Shown here: positions 48,321 through 56,692 of the stretch, piece after piece
Position numbering within the stretch: position 1 is the stretch's first letter
How the letters are laid out: each line of letters starts with the position of its first letter
From: JAIBJN01 sp963748205
GTDB lineage: Bacteria > Actinomycetota > Thermoleophilia > Gaiellales > Gaiellaceae
Assembly: GCA_963748205.1 (NCBI GenBank)
Contig: CAVVIB010000011.1
Span: forward strand, 1-64,000
DNA: 64,000 bases
Direction: 5' to 3'
Notes under the pieces: generated by a model
Databases searched by the model: none
Told to the model about the DNA's origin: nothing
What the model saw: only the letters and a program-made list of their open reading frames with translations
Program-made: the position numbers and the translations under genes

Positions 48321-48722
48321 CTAGGTGACGGCGTCGAGCGCCTCGTTGACGAGCCGGTCGGCCAGCTCGTTGTGCTCGCGCCTGACGGCCGTGTAGCGCA
48401 CGTCGCCGATCTCGCGCGCGAGGCGCGCGGCCTGGAGCGAGAGATCGCGGAGCGCCTCGTTCTTCACCTTGTACTCCCCGCGCATCTGCTTCACGAGCAG
48501 CTCCGAGTCGGAGACGACCTCCAGCACGTCGAGCCCGAGGTCGCGCGCACGCTCGAGCCCTGCGACGAGGGCGCGGTACTCGGCGACGTTGTTCGTGGCG
48601 ACGCCGATCGCCTCGCCGTGCGCTGCGAGCACCGTCCCGTCCTCGGCCTCGATCACGTAGGCGGACGCGGCCGGCCCGGGATTCCCGCGCGCCCCGCCGT
48701 CCGTGAACATGCGCGCCTTCAC
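48321..48722 (-). CDS. RNase HI-like ribonuclease
   Basis: 133 residues, cleaves RNA in RNA-DNA hybrids. Active-site acids are seen in FTDGGARGNPGPAAS, NNVAEYRALVAGL and VSDSELLVKQMRGEY, with a final ELADRLVNEA Asp. This is the short form without the basic handle. GTG start overlaps the upstream stop by 4 nt, placing it last in the operon aldehyde dehydrogenase - cupin - NIF3-type - RNase H. Confidence 0.9.
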   Translation of the reverse strand: MKARMFTDGGARGNPGPAASAYVIEAEDGTVLAAHGEAIGVATNNVAEYRALVAGLERARDLGLDVLEVVSDSELLVKQMRGEYKVKNEALRDLSLQAARLAREIGDVRYTAVRREHNELADRLVNEALDAVT

Positions 48723-49039
48723 GCAGGCGGATCGATGGTCTCGTACAGGTCGAACGCGGGCTCCTCGTAGGGGTGCGCCTCCCGGAGCGCCCGCACGACC
48801 TCGGCCTCGAGCTCGACCGGGTACACGGTCTCGAGACGGATCTCGGAGACGCGCTCCTCGCGACCGGCCTCTCCGTACTTCGGGGTCGTTCCTTCGCCGC
48901 CGAAGTAGGTGCCGGTCCCGGCCGTGTACCACGAGCAGCGCTCGTAATCGCCGATGCGGCCTGCGCCCGCGGCGAAGAGCGCCGCGCGCACGGAGTCGAG
49001 CGCCTCCCGCGGCACGAAGACGACGAGCTTGCGGGTCAG
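48719..49039 (-). CDS. Stand-alone NIF3 insertion-domain (PII-like) protein
   Basis: About 106 residues: LVVFVPREALDSVRAALFAA, then AGRIGDYERCSWYTAGTGTY and REAHPYEEPAFDLYET, the domain normally inserted in the middle of NIF3-family metal proteins, here alone. The only start giving the full first strand is CTG at 49039 (CTGA overlap with the cupin stop); a later GTG would cut the strand. Function unknown, possibly a ligand-sensing trimer. Confidence 0.7.
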   Translation of the reverse strand: MTRKLVVFVPREALDSVRAALFAAGAGRIGDYERCSWYTAGTGTYFGGEGTTPKYGEAGREERVSEIRLETVYPVELEAEVVRALREAHPYEEPAFDLYETIDPPA

Positions 49040-49392
49040 ATCTCGACCTCCGGAGCGGCCTCGGCGTCGGCGTCGCCCGTGTTCGGAGTGCCCTCGAGCT
49101 CGAGCAGCAGCACGTGCGCCTCCTCGTCGGCCACCGGCCTGTGCTCGACGCCGCGCGGGACGACGAGCAGCTCGCCCTCCCCCACGTCGACCGCGCCGTC
49201 CCGCAACTCGACCCGCAGATGCCCCTTGAGGACGAGGAAGAGGTCGTCCGTGTCCGCGTGCGAGTGCCACACGAACTCGCCCTGCGTCTTCGCGACCTGG
49301 ATCTTCGTGTCGTTGTAGTACCCGACGATCCGCGGGCTGAAGATCTCGTCGAAGCTCGCGAGCTTCTCCGCCAGGTTGACCTTCTCCAACAT
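49036..49392 (-). CDS. Cupin-domain protein
   Basis: 118 residues, single cupin: EFVWHSHADTDDLFLVLKGH with the metal-binding H-x-H and Glu/Asp, and VVPRGVEHRPVADEEAHVLL with the last His. Likely a small-molecule isomerase, dioxygenase or sensor; not resolvable. ATG 49392 follows AAGGTG; ATG 49401 is in frame. 10 bp after the aldehyde dehydrogenase stop. Confidence 0.85.
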   Translation of the reverse strand: MLEKVNLAEKLASFDEIFSPRIVGYYNDTKIQVAKTQGEFVWHSHADTDDLFLVLKGHLRVELRDGAVDVGEGELLVVPRGVEHRPVADEEAHVLLLELEGTPNTGDADAEAAPEVEI

Positions 49393-49402
49393 GCGAGGCA
49401 CC

Positions 49403-50893
49403 TTAGTCGATCTGCGCGCGCTGGAGCTTGCCGGAGTAGTCCACGTAGATCGACTTCCACTCGGTGTAGAAGTCGAGCGCGGCCGTGCCGGCTTCGCGAT
49501 GGCCGTTGCCGGTGCCCTTCGTGCCGCCGAACGGCAGGTGCACCTCGGCGCCGGTCGTGCCGGCGTTGATGTACGTGATCCCGGCGTTCAGGTCGCGCAT
49601 CGCCTTGAAGGCCTTGTTCACGTCGCGCGTGAAGATCGAGGACGAGAGGCCGAACTCGATGCCGTTCGCGATCCTGATCGCCTCGTCGACGTCCGTCGCG
49701 CGGATGAGCGCCGTCGTCGGCCCGAAGATCTCCTCCTGGGCGATCCGCATGCCCGGCTCCACGTCGCCGAAGATGGTCGGCCGGTAGAACGAGCCCTTGT
49801 CGAGCCCGTTCTCGGTGGCGATCTCACCGCCGGTGAGGAGCGTCGCTCCCTCGCCCTTGCCGATCTCCGTGTACGAGTGGATCTTCTCCAGGGCGGCGCG
49901 GTTGACGACCGGGCCGACGTCGGTGGAGTCCTCGAGGCCGTCGCCGAGCCGGAGCTCCTCTGTCTTCTCGACGAGCTTCGACGTGAGCGCGTCGTAGACG
50001 TTCTTGCCGGCGATGACGCGGCTCGCCGCGGTGCAGCGCTGGCCCGAAGTACCGAACGCCGACCAGAGGATCCCCTCCACCGCGAGGTCGAGGTCGGCGT
50101 CGTCCATGACGATGATGGCGTTCTTGCCGCCGAGCTCGAGATGGATGTGCTTGAGGTAGGCGGCGCCGTTCTCGGCGGTCTTGACGCCGACCTCGCGCGA
50201 GCCGGTGAGCGAGATGAGCGGCACGTCGGGATGCTTGACGAGCCTCTCGCCGACCGACTCGCCCCCGCCGTGGACGATGTTGAGGACGCCCGCGGGCAGC
50301 CCCGCCTCCGCGAAGATCTCGACGAAGCGCTGGCCGAGCATCGGGGTGTCGCGTGCCGGCTTGAAGACGACCGTGTTCCCGGCGACGAGCGCGGGCGCGA
50401 TCTTCCAGCTCGGGATGGCGATGGGGAAGTTCCACGGCGTGATCGCGCCGACGACTCCGACGGGCTGGCGAATGCTCATCTGGAACTTGTCCGGCATCTC
50501 CGACGGCGTCGTCTGGCCGAAGAGGCGACGGCCCTCGCCGGCCATGTAGAACGTCATGTCGATCGCTTCCTGGACGTCGCCGCCGGCCTCGGCGCGCACC
50601 TTGCCCATCTCGCGCACCATCAGCTCGGTCAGCTCGTCCTTCGCGTCGGCAAACCGCTGTGCGACCCGGAAGAGGACCTCGCCGCGGCGCGGCGCAGGCG
50701 TGAGGCGCCAGCTCTCGTAGGCCTCCTTCGCGGCCTCGACGGCGCGGTCGACGTCGGCCTCGGACGAGCGCGGGAACGTCCCGATCGTCTCGCCGTTCGC
50801 GGGGTTCGTGGTGTCGAACGTCTCGTCTCCGGTGGCGTCGACCCACTCGCCGCCGATGTAGTTCTTCGAAGTCTCTGTCGCTGCGGTCGCCAT
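49403..50893 (-). CDS. NAD(P)-dependent aldehyde dehydrogenase
   Basis: 496 residues. Oxidises an aldehyde to the acid. GVVGAITPWNFPIAIPSWKI, SLTGSREVG, the catalytic Glu in HLELGGKNAIIVMDDADLDL and catalytic Cys in FGTSGQRCTAASR are all intact; the C-terminus PFGGTKGTGNGHREAG resembles semialdehyde dehydrogenases. Good ribosome site AAGGAGCG. First gene of the operon with cupin, NIF3-type and RNase H genes; divergent from the MaoC gene. Confidence 0.93.
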   Translation of the reverse strand: MATAATETSKNYIGGEWVDATGDETFDTTNPANGETIGTFPRSSEADVDRAVEAAKEAYESWRLTPAPRRGEVLFRVAQRFADAKDELTELMVREMGKVRAEAGGDVQEAIDMTFYMAGEGRRLFGQTTPSEMPDKFQMSIRQPVGVVGAITPWNFPIAIPSWKIAPALVAGNTVVFKPARDTPMLGQRFVEIFAEAGLPAGVLNIVHGGGESVGERLVKHPDVPLISLTGSREVGVKTAENGAAYLKHIHLELGGKNAIIVMDDADLDLAVEGILWSAFGTSGQRCTAASRVIAGKNVYDALTSKLVEKTEELRLGDGLEDSTDVGPVVNRAALEKIHSYTEIGKGEGATLLTGGEIATENGLDKGSFYRPTIFGDVEPGMRIAQEEIFGPTTALIRATDVDEAIRIANGIEFGLSSSIFTRDVNKAFKAMRDLNAGITYINAGTTGAEVHLPFGGTKGTGNGHREAGTAALDFYTEWKSIYVDYSGKLQRAQID

Positions 50894-50938
50894 CTCGCTC
50901 CTTGTCGTGATTCAGCCGCCGATTCTAGGCTTCGCACC

Positions 50939-51338
50939 ATGACCACCGTCGGCGACACTGCCCGCCGCACGCGCCGCGTGCGTGCCGAGGACATCGAGCT
51001 CTTCACGGAACTGACCGGCGACCGCAACCCGCTCCACTACGACGAGGAGGCGGCGGCAGCGCTCGCGCTTCGGCCGGATCATCGTCCAGGGCGGGGTCAC
51101 GACCGGCCTGCTGAACGCTATCGTCGCCGAGGACCTCCCCGGGCCGGGCAGCGTCTTCCTGCACGTGGACTGGAGCTTCAAGGCCCCGGTCGCGCCCGGG
51201 GACGAGATCACGGCCGAGGTCGAGGTGCTCGAAGCCCGCGAGGACAAGCCGATCACGAAGCTCCGCACGACGATCTCGAACCAGGAGGGAACGGTCGTCC
51301 TCGACGGCACGGCGCTCGTATGGACCGAGCCGATCTAG
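50939..51338 (+). CDS. MaoC-like (R)-specific enoyl-CoA hydratase (one frameshift)
   Basis: About 133 residues, hotdog fold. N-terminal RVRAEDIELFTELTGDRNPL followed by HYDEEAAAA contains the catalytic Asp/His pair; an extra base near 51070 then shifts the frame and the correct frame continues FGRIIVQGGVTTGLLNAIVA and FKAPVAPGDEITAEVEVLEA. Hydrates trans-2-enoyl-CoA. A TAGGCT box lies 7 nt before the ATG, without ribosome site. Overlaps the MFS gene by 19 nt. Confidence 0.82.
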
Positions 51339-52486
51339 CGCCCGGCCGCGGCCGCGCGCTCGCGACGCTGGCCGCGGCGCTCGTGCTGGCGATGACGACC
51401 TGGTTCTCGGCCTCCGCGGTCGTGCCGCAGCTCCGCGGCGAGTGGGGGCTCTCGGACACGTCGGCTGCGTGGCTGACGATCGCCGTCCAGCTCGGCTTCG
51501 TCGCCGGGGCCCTGGTGTCGAGCGTCTTCAACGTCGCCGACGTGCTCGCGCCGCGGGTCGTCGTTCTCGCGGGCGCGCTGGGAGCCGCGGGCGCGAACGT
51601 TCTCCTGGCCGCCGTCTCCGGCCCCGGCGGCGCGATCCCGCTCCGCTTCGCCACAGGGTTCTTTCTCGCCGGCGTCTACCCGCCCGCGCTGAAGCTCATG
51701 GCCACATGGTTCCGGCGCGGGCGCGGGACAGCGCTCGGCATCCTCGTCGGGGCCCTGACCCTCGGCTCGGCCGTTCCGCACCTCGTCAACGGCCTCGGGG
51801 GCCTCGAGTGGCAGACGGTCGTGTATGCGACCTCGGCCCTCACCCTCGCCGGCGGCCTTCTCGCCCTCGCCGTGCGCGACGGGCCGTACCCGTTCCCGGA
51901 GGCGACCTTCGACCCGCGGCAGGCCGGGCGCGTGTTCGCCAACCGTGGCGTCAGGCTCGCGAGCCTGGGCTACTTCGGCCACATGTGGGAGCTCTACGCC
52001 ATGTGGGCCTGGTTCGTCGTCTTCTACGCGACCACCGTGGAGGCGGGCTCCGAGGCGGCCTACGCGGCGTTCGCGGTCATCGGCGCCGGGGCGCTCGGGT
52101 GCTGGGTCGGAGGCCTGCTCGGCGACCGCATCGGCCGGCCCGAGACGACGGCCGGGATGATGGCGGTCTCCGGCACGTGCGCGCTTCTGATCGGCCTCCT
52201 GATCGACGCTCCCGGATGGGTCGTCCTCCTCGTCGGGCTCGTCTGGGGGTTCACGGTCGTCGGCGACTCGGCGCAGTTCTCGACGCTCGTCACCGAGCAC
52301 GCCGACCAGGCCTACGTCGGGACCGCCCTCACGATGCAGCTGGCCGTCGGCTTCACGCTCACCGTCGCGACGATCTGGCTGATCCCCGTGCTCGCGGACG
52401 ACGTCGGCTGGCGCTGGGCATTCGCGTTCCTGGTACCAGGCCCCGCGCTCGGGGTGGCGGCAATGCTGCGGCTGCGCTCGACCTGA
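51320..52486 (+). CDS. Major facilitator superfamily transporter
   Basis: 388 residues, about 12 membrane segments. TTWFSASAVVPQLRGEWGLS at the start, ATWFRRGRGTALGILVGALT after helix 4, GLLGDRIGRPETTAGMMAVS between helices 8 and 9 (the GxxxDRxGR motif). Resembles nitrate/nitrite or anion-type MFS porters, but the substrate is not clear. Start ATG 51320 lies within the MaoC gene, so translation is coupled. Confidence 0.88.
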   Translation: MDRADLAPGRGRALATLAAALVLAMTTWFSASAVVPQLRGEWGLSDTSAAWLTIAVQLGFVAGALVSSVFNVADVLAPRVVVLAGALGAAGANVLLAAVSGPGGAIPLRFATGFFLAGVYPPALKLMATWFRRGRGTALGILVGALTLGSAVPHLVNGLGGLEWQTVVYATSALTLAGGLLALAVRDGPYPFPEATFDPRQAGRVFANRGVRLASLGYFGHMWELYAMWAWFVVFYATTVEAGSEAAYAAFAVIGAGALGCWVGGLLGDRIGRPETTAGMMAVSGTCALLIGLLIDAPGWVVLLVGLVWGFTVVGDSAQFSTLVTEHADQAYVGTALTMQLAVGFTLTVATIWLIPVLADDVGWRWAFAFLVPGPALGVAAMLRLRST

Positions 52487-52498
52487 GCGCGCCGGCGG

Positions 52499-52750
52499 CT
52501 ACTCGTAGGCCGACTCGGGAACGTCCGTCGTGCCGAAGGACGGCCGCTGACGGCGTCGGTCGCGGATGGTGCGCTTCTCGCCCTCCGGCGGCCCGCTGCC
52601 GTTGGTGCGGCGGTCGGGGCCCGAGCGCCGGTCGACGATCACCTCGACGTTCGGGTTGTCCTTGTAGTGCTCGACGAGCTTCTCGTAGAGCTCGGCCTCG
52701 AGCTCCTCTGGAATCACGCAGTAGATCATCGTCCCCGTCTCTATCGGCAT
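52499..52750 (-). CDS. Conserved-type small actinobacterial protein (83 aa)
   Basis: MPIETGTMIYCVIPEELEAE, then LYEKLVEHYKDNPNVEVIVD and RRSGPDRRTNGSGPP. Strand-helix-strand head followed by an Arg/Asp-rich disordered tail of RRSGPDRR type that recurs in actinobacterial hypothetical proteins. Third gene after the EF-G-like gene, 13 bp behind the zinc-ribbon gene; its function may therefore touch translation. Confidence 0.7.
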   Translation of the reverse strand: MPIETGTMIYCVIPEELEAELYEKLVEHYKDNPNVEVIVDRRSGPDRRTNGSGPPEGEKRTIRDRRRQRPSFGTTDVPESAYE

Positions 52751-52763
52751 CGGCCGCGCGTCA

Positions 52764-53378
52764 CTAGAGCTTCGGGATGTCGGGCGTCACCCGGCCGTCG
52801 GGGCCAAGGTGCCCGTTCCAGTGCGCGAACCGCGGGTTGAGCTCGTCGAGCTCGTAGCCCCGCTCGGCCAGCCGCACCGGTTGCCCGGATTCGAAGAGGA
52901 CGCGGTACTGGTACCAGGAGATGTCCCAGGCGACCGTGATCACGACCTCGGGATTGACGCCGGAGAGCGGCAGGAGGCTGACGCGCGCGTCGCCGAGGCT
53001 CTTGGCGATCCCGGCGATCGTGCGGCAGTAGGCACTGTCGTTGAAGAGCTCCGCGGCCTCGACCACCGCCTGCTCCTCGGGGTTCAGCCGACGCAGCATG
53101 GGCTCGCTGACCTTGGGCTCGGGCTCGACCTTCTTCGGCTCGAGGAGCGCGGCGAGCCCGCCGAAGCGCCGGCGGCGTCCCCGCTCGGCGACGATCGGCG
53201 TGGTCGGGCTCCCTTCCTTGATCCAGCCGTGCTCGTCGGCCGTCACCGTGCAGAGCGCGCAGACGTCGACCCAGTTGTCGCCGCCCGGCGTGAAGCGCGT
53301 GGCGCGCTCGCCCATCAGCAGCGTGCGATGGCAGATCGCGCAGCTGCGCTGGACGTCCTGGCGACGGACGACGCTCAC
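52764..53378 (-). CDS. Zinc-ribbon protein of unknown function
   Basis: 204 residues. N-terminal ribbon with CAICHRTLLMGERATRFTPG and VDVCALCTVTADEHGW (C-x2-C, C-x2-C), a charged linker, and a C-terminal alpha/beta domain (AYCRTIAGIAKSLGDARVSL, ITVAWDISWYQYRVLFESGQ). Starts 4 nt inside the EF-G-like gene end (ATGA), so the two are co-translated. No family named. Confidence 0.75.
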   Translation of the reverse strand: MSVVRRQDVQRSCAICHRTLLMGERATRFTPGGDNWVDVCALCTVTADEHGWIKEGSPTTPIVAERGRRRRFGGLAALLEPKKVEPEPKVSEPMLRRLNPEEQAVVEAAELFNDSAYCRTIAGIAKSLGDARVSLLPLSGVNPEVVITVAWDISWYQYRVLFESGQPVRLAERGYELDELNPRFAHWNGHLGPDGRVTPDIPKL

Positions 53379-55429
53379 GCGTTGGCCTCCTCGCGCTCGC
53401 GCTGGGTTTCCTCGATGAGCTTCTGCGCGATGTGCGACGGCACTGCCTCGTAGCGCAGGAAGGCGAGCGTGTAGTCGCCCCGACCGCCCGTGAGCGAGGT
53501 GAGCGACTGCGAGTACGTGAGGATTTCCCCCATCGGCACCTCGGCCTTGATGGTCGTCATGCCGGCGCCGGCGGGCTCCATGCCGAGCAGGCGCCCGCGG
53601 CGCGAGTTGAGGTCGCCGTTGATCGCGCCCACGCTGTCGTCGGGCACCGCGGCCTCGAGCGACATGATCGGCTCGAGCAACACCGGGTTGGCTTTCTCGT
53701 ACGCACTCTTGAAGGCCATGGAGCCGGCGATCTTGAACGCCATCTCCGACGAGTCGACCGTGTGGTACGAGCCGTCGACGAGGAGGACGCGGACGCCGGT
53801 GACCGGCGCGCCGGCGAGCTCGCCGCGCGTCATGGCCTCCTGGATGCCCTTGTCGACCGCGGGGCGGAAGCTCTGCGGGATGACGCCGCCGACGATCTTG
53901 TCCACGAACTCGTAGCCCTCGTGGCCCGGGAGCGGCTCGAGCACGATGTGGCAGTCGCCGAACTGACCGCGGCCGCCGGTCTGCTTCTTGTAGCGGCCCT
54001 GGGCGCGCGACTCCTTGCGGATCGTCTCCAGGTACGGCACGCGCGGCTGGTGCAGTTCGACCTCGACGCCGAAGCGGCGCTTGAGGCGCTCGACCGCCAC
54101 CTCGACGTGGACCTGCGAGAGGCCGCCGAGGAGCTGCTCGCCGGTCTGCTCGTCGCGGCGGAGCGTCAGCGTCGGGTCTTCTTCGGCGAGGCGCCTGAGG
54201 GCCGTGCCCATCTTCTCCTCGTCGCCCTTGGCCTTCGGCTCGATCGCGAAGCTCATGACCGGCTTCGGGAAGTCGAGCGGCGCGATGTCGATCGGGTGGT
54301 CGGCGCCGAGCAGGACGTCGCCGGTGGCCGTCTCCTTCAGCTTTGCCACCGCGCCGAGGTCACCCTCGCCGAACTCCTGTGCGAGCTCGTGCTCCTTGCC
54401 CTGGAGGACCAGGAGCTGGCCGACACGCTCCTTGTTGCGCGTGCGCGAGTTCACGAGCGTGGCATCGGACGAGAGCGTGCCCGCCAGCACGCGGAAGACG
54501 TTGATGCGGCCGGCGAACGGATCGGCGACCGTCTTGAAGACGAACGCGGCCGGGCCGCCGCCGTCGACGTCGACCGCCAGCGGCTTCTTGGCAGGCGACG
54601 GGATCCCCTCGACGAGGAGGTCGAGGAGCCCGGTCGTGCCGAGGTTCTTGGTCGGCACACCGCAGGTGACCGGGAAGAGCTGGCCTGCGACGACCGCGTT
54701 CTTGAGAGCGGCGGCGAGCTCGTCGCCGGAGATCTCCTCGTCGGCGAGGTAGCGCTCCATGATCGCCTCGTCCGTCTCCACGACGGCCTCGACGAGCTTC
54801 ACGCGGTACTCCTGGGCCTGCGCCGCGATCTCGTCCGGGATGTCGGCCGGCTTCGACTCGCGGTCGGCGCCCGGGTCGAGGTACGCGCTCATGTGGAAGA
54901 GGTCGACGATGCCCTTGAGCTCGTGCTCGTGCCCGATCGGGATCTGCACGGCGACGCAGCGGTTGGAAAGCTGCGACTGGAGCTGCTCGAGCGCCGCGAA
55001 GAAGTCGGCGCGCTCGCGGTCGAGCATGGTGACGAAGACCACGCGGCAGAGGTCGAGCTTTTCCGCGCGCTCCCAGAGGCGCGTCGTCTGCACCTCGACG
55101 CCGTTGACGCCGTTGACCGTCATCAGCGCTCCTTCGACCACGCGGAGCGAGGCGAGCGTGTCGGCCTGGAAGCCGGGGTCGCCGGGTGTGTCGATCAGGT
55201 TGATCTTGCGGTCGTGCCACTCGAGGTGGCAGAGCGAGGCCGCCAGCGACATCTGGCGGCGGTGCTCGTCGTCGTCCCAGTCGGAGACGGTGGTCGACGC
55301 TTCGACGGACCCGAGGCGGTTGGTGGCACCCGCCTGGAAGAGCATCGCCTCGACCAGCGAGGTCTTCCCGGTCCCCCGGTGTCCGACCACGGCGACGTTC
55401 CGGATCTTGCTCGGCTCGAAGGGCGGCAC
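53375..55429 (-). CDS. EF-G-like translational GTPase (FusA2/EF-G2 type)
   Basis: 684 residues, same domain order as elongation factor G. P-loop GHRGTGKTSLVEAMLFQAG and DTPGDPGFQADTLASL are intact, but the guanine-specificity motif NKxD is replaced by TMLD (VVFVTMLDRERADFF, about residues 133-140). The rest is regular (KKQTGGRGQFGDCHIVLEPL, NGDLNSRRGRLLGMEPAGAG). EF-G2 proteins act on ribosomes in an uncertain, often stress-related role. GTG start with TAAACT 8 nt upstream. Operon with the zinc-ribbon and small genes. Confidence 0.9.
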   Translation of the reverse strand: MPPFEPSKIRNVAVVGHRGTGKTSLVEAMLFQAGATNRLGSVEASTTVSDWDDDEHRRQMSLAASLCHLEWHDRKINLIDTPGDPGFQADTLASLRVVEGALMTVNGVNGVEVQTTRLWERAEKLDLCRVVFVTMLDRERADFFAALEQLQSQLSNRCVAVQIPIGHEHELKGIVDLFHMSAYLDPGADRESKPADIPDEIAAQAQEYRVKLVEAVVETDEAIMERYLADEEISGDELAAALKNAVVAGQLFPVTCGVPTKNLGTTGLLDLLVEGIPSPAKKPLAVDVDGGGPAAFVFKTVADPFAGRINVFRVLAGTLSSDATLVNSRTRNKERVGQLLVLQGKEHELAQEFGEGDLGAVAKLKETATGDVLLGADHPIDIAPLDFPKPVMSFAIEPKAKGDEEKMGTALRRLAEEDPTLTLRRDEQTGEQLLGGLSQVHVEVAVERLKRRFGVEVELHQPRVPYLETIRKESRAQGRYKKQTGGRGQFGDCHIVLEPLPGHEGYEFVDKIVGGVIPQSFRPAVDKGIQEAMTRGELAGAPVTGVRVLLVDGSYHTVDSSEMAFKIAGSMAFKSAYEKANPVLLEPIMSLEAAVPDDSVGAINGDLNSRRGRLLGMEPAGAGMTTIKAEVPMGEILTYSQSLTSLTGGRGDYTLAFLRYEAVPSHIAQKLIEETQREREEANA

Positions 55430-55489
55430 GGACGGCGAGTTTAGCGGCTTGTTCGCAACGAGCAGGGAAGATGCGGGCCCGCGGCCGGG

Positions 55490-56290
55490 CTAGTCCTGGC
55501 TCACGTGCTGGCGCGCGGCGGACAGGCGCGCCTTGAGGCGGAGGATCGCCTTCGTGTGGAGCTGGGACACGCGCGACTCGGTCACGCTCAGCACCTCGCC
55601 GATCTCGCGCAGGGTCAGCTCCTCGTAGTAGTAGAGCGTGACCACGAGCTTCTCCCGCTCCGGAAGGCGCGAGATCGCCTCGCCGAGCGCCTCGCGGAGC
55701 TCGGTGTGGGCCATGGCGGTCTGCGGCTCAGGGGCGTCCGGGTCGGCGATCGTGTCGATCACCGCAACGGGATCGCCCCCGGTGGAGGAGCTCGTCCACA
55801 GCTCGTCCAGTGCGGCGATCGACGTCCGCGAGATCTCGAGCAGCGAGTCCTGGAACTCGTCCTCGGTGATCCCGAGCTGGGCGGAGATCTCCTCGTCCGT
55901 CGGCGCGCGGGCCAGCTTCGCCTCGAGCTGCGCGATCGTGCGCTCGATTTCTCGCGCGCGGGCGCGCACCGAGCGCGGCACCCAGTCCATGGAGCGCAGC
56001 TCGTCGATGATCGAGCCCTTGATCCGCGCGATCGCGTAGGTCTCGAACTTGATCTCGCGGTTGATGTCGAAGCGTTCGATCGCGCCGATGAGGCCGAGCA
56101 GGCCGTAGGAGACGAGGTCTCCCTCCTCGACGTGCGCCGGCAGCCCGCTCCCAAGGCGGCCCGCGACGTACTTCACGAGCGGCGCGTACGTGAGGATCAA
56201 ACGGTCGCGCAGCGCCCTCGCGCGGATCGGGTCTTCGGTGCGCTTGAACTCGCGCCACAGGGCCTGAGTGTCCATCGAGCTTTCGACCAT
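55490..56290 (-). CDS. FliA/WhiG-family RNA polymerase sigma factor
   Basis: 266 residues with regions 2 (YAPLVKYVAGRLGSGLPAHV, DLVSYGLLGLIGAIERFDIN, FETYAIARIKGSIIDELRSM), 3 and 4 (RLPEREKLVVTLYYYEELTL, SVTESRVSQLHTKAILRLK). Related to flagellar sigma-28 and sporulation WhiG. No flagellar or anti-sigma gene is nearby. ATG 56290 has TATCCT (56298-56303) exactly 7 nt before it and no ribosome site, supporting that start over an internal Met. Confidence 0.92.
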   Translation of the reverse strand: MVESSMDTQALWREFKRTEDPIRARALRDRLILTYAPLVKYVAGRLGSGLPAHVEEGDLVSYGLLGLIGAIERFDINREIKFETYAIARIKGSIIDELRSMDWVPRSVRARAREIERTIAQLEAKLARAPTDEEISAQLGITEDEFQDSLLEISRTSIAALDELWTSSSTGGDPVAVIDTIADPDAPEPQTAMAHTELREALGEAISRLPEREKLVVTLYYYEELTLREIGEVLSVTESRVSQLHTKAILRLKARLSAARQHVSQD

Positions 56291-56341
56291 CGTGCAGAGG
56301 ATAGAAGGAAGTTCGGCCCTCGCGAGCTTTCGGGAGATTTC

Positions 56342-56506
56342 CTACTTCAACATCTTGTACGCAAGCTCGCCCATCCAGACCGCCAGGAGAATGGCGGCGA
56401 AGGCGATCACCCAGGCGGCCCCGCCGGCCTCGGCCGCGAAGTAGCCGATGACCGCGAACCCGGTCGCAAGGACGGCGAAAAGCGCTCCCAGGGGTCTCCG
56501 GCGCAC
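56342..56506 (-). CDS. Small two-helix membrane protein (54 aa)
   Basis: 54 codons from GTG 56506: VRRRPLGALFAVLATGFAVI, then an Ala/Gly turn and AWVIAFAAILLAVWMGELAY ending KMLK. Two membrane helices, basic at the N-terminus. A CATTGT box 6 nt before the GTG overlaps, on the other strand, the TACAAT box of tRNA-Trp. Unknown function. Confidence 0.6.
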   Translation of the reverse strand: MRRRPLGALFAVLATGFAVIGYFAAEAGGAAWVIAFAAILLAVWMGELAYKMLK

Positions 56507-56511
56507 CCCGG

Positions 56512-56517
56512 TACAAT
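56512..56517 (+). promoter_or_regulatory. -10 box of tRNA-Trp, shared with the divergent small gene
   Basis: TACAAT 17 bp before the tRNA. Read on the other strand the same bases supply the -10 box of the gene starting at 56506, so the two promoters cannot be opened at once. No good -35 is seen for either. Confidence 0.5.
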
Positions 56518-56534
56518 GCCTTTTCGCCAGCCGA

Positions 56535-56607
56535 AGGGCCGTAGCTCAACTGGCAGAGCACCGGTCTCCAAAACCGGGGGTTGCAGGTTCGAGTCCTGCC
56601 GGCCCTG
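56535..56607 (+). tRNA. tRNA-Trp (CCA)
   Basis: 73 nt: acceptor AGGGCCG with CGGCCCT, discriminator G, anticodon CCA in loop TCTCCAAAA, T-arm GGTTCGAGTCC. CCA end not encoded. Confidence 0.97.
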
Positions 56608-56692
56608 TCCTTAGGTAAGCCGCTTCCAAGGGGCCGGTCCGCTCGATCCCGACAGGCGAACGAACTGGCGTTAAAATCAGCGGCTCGGGAAC

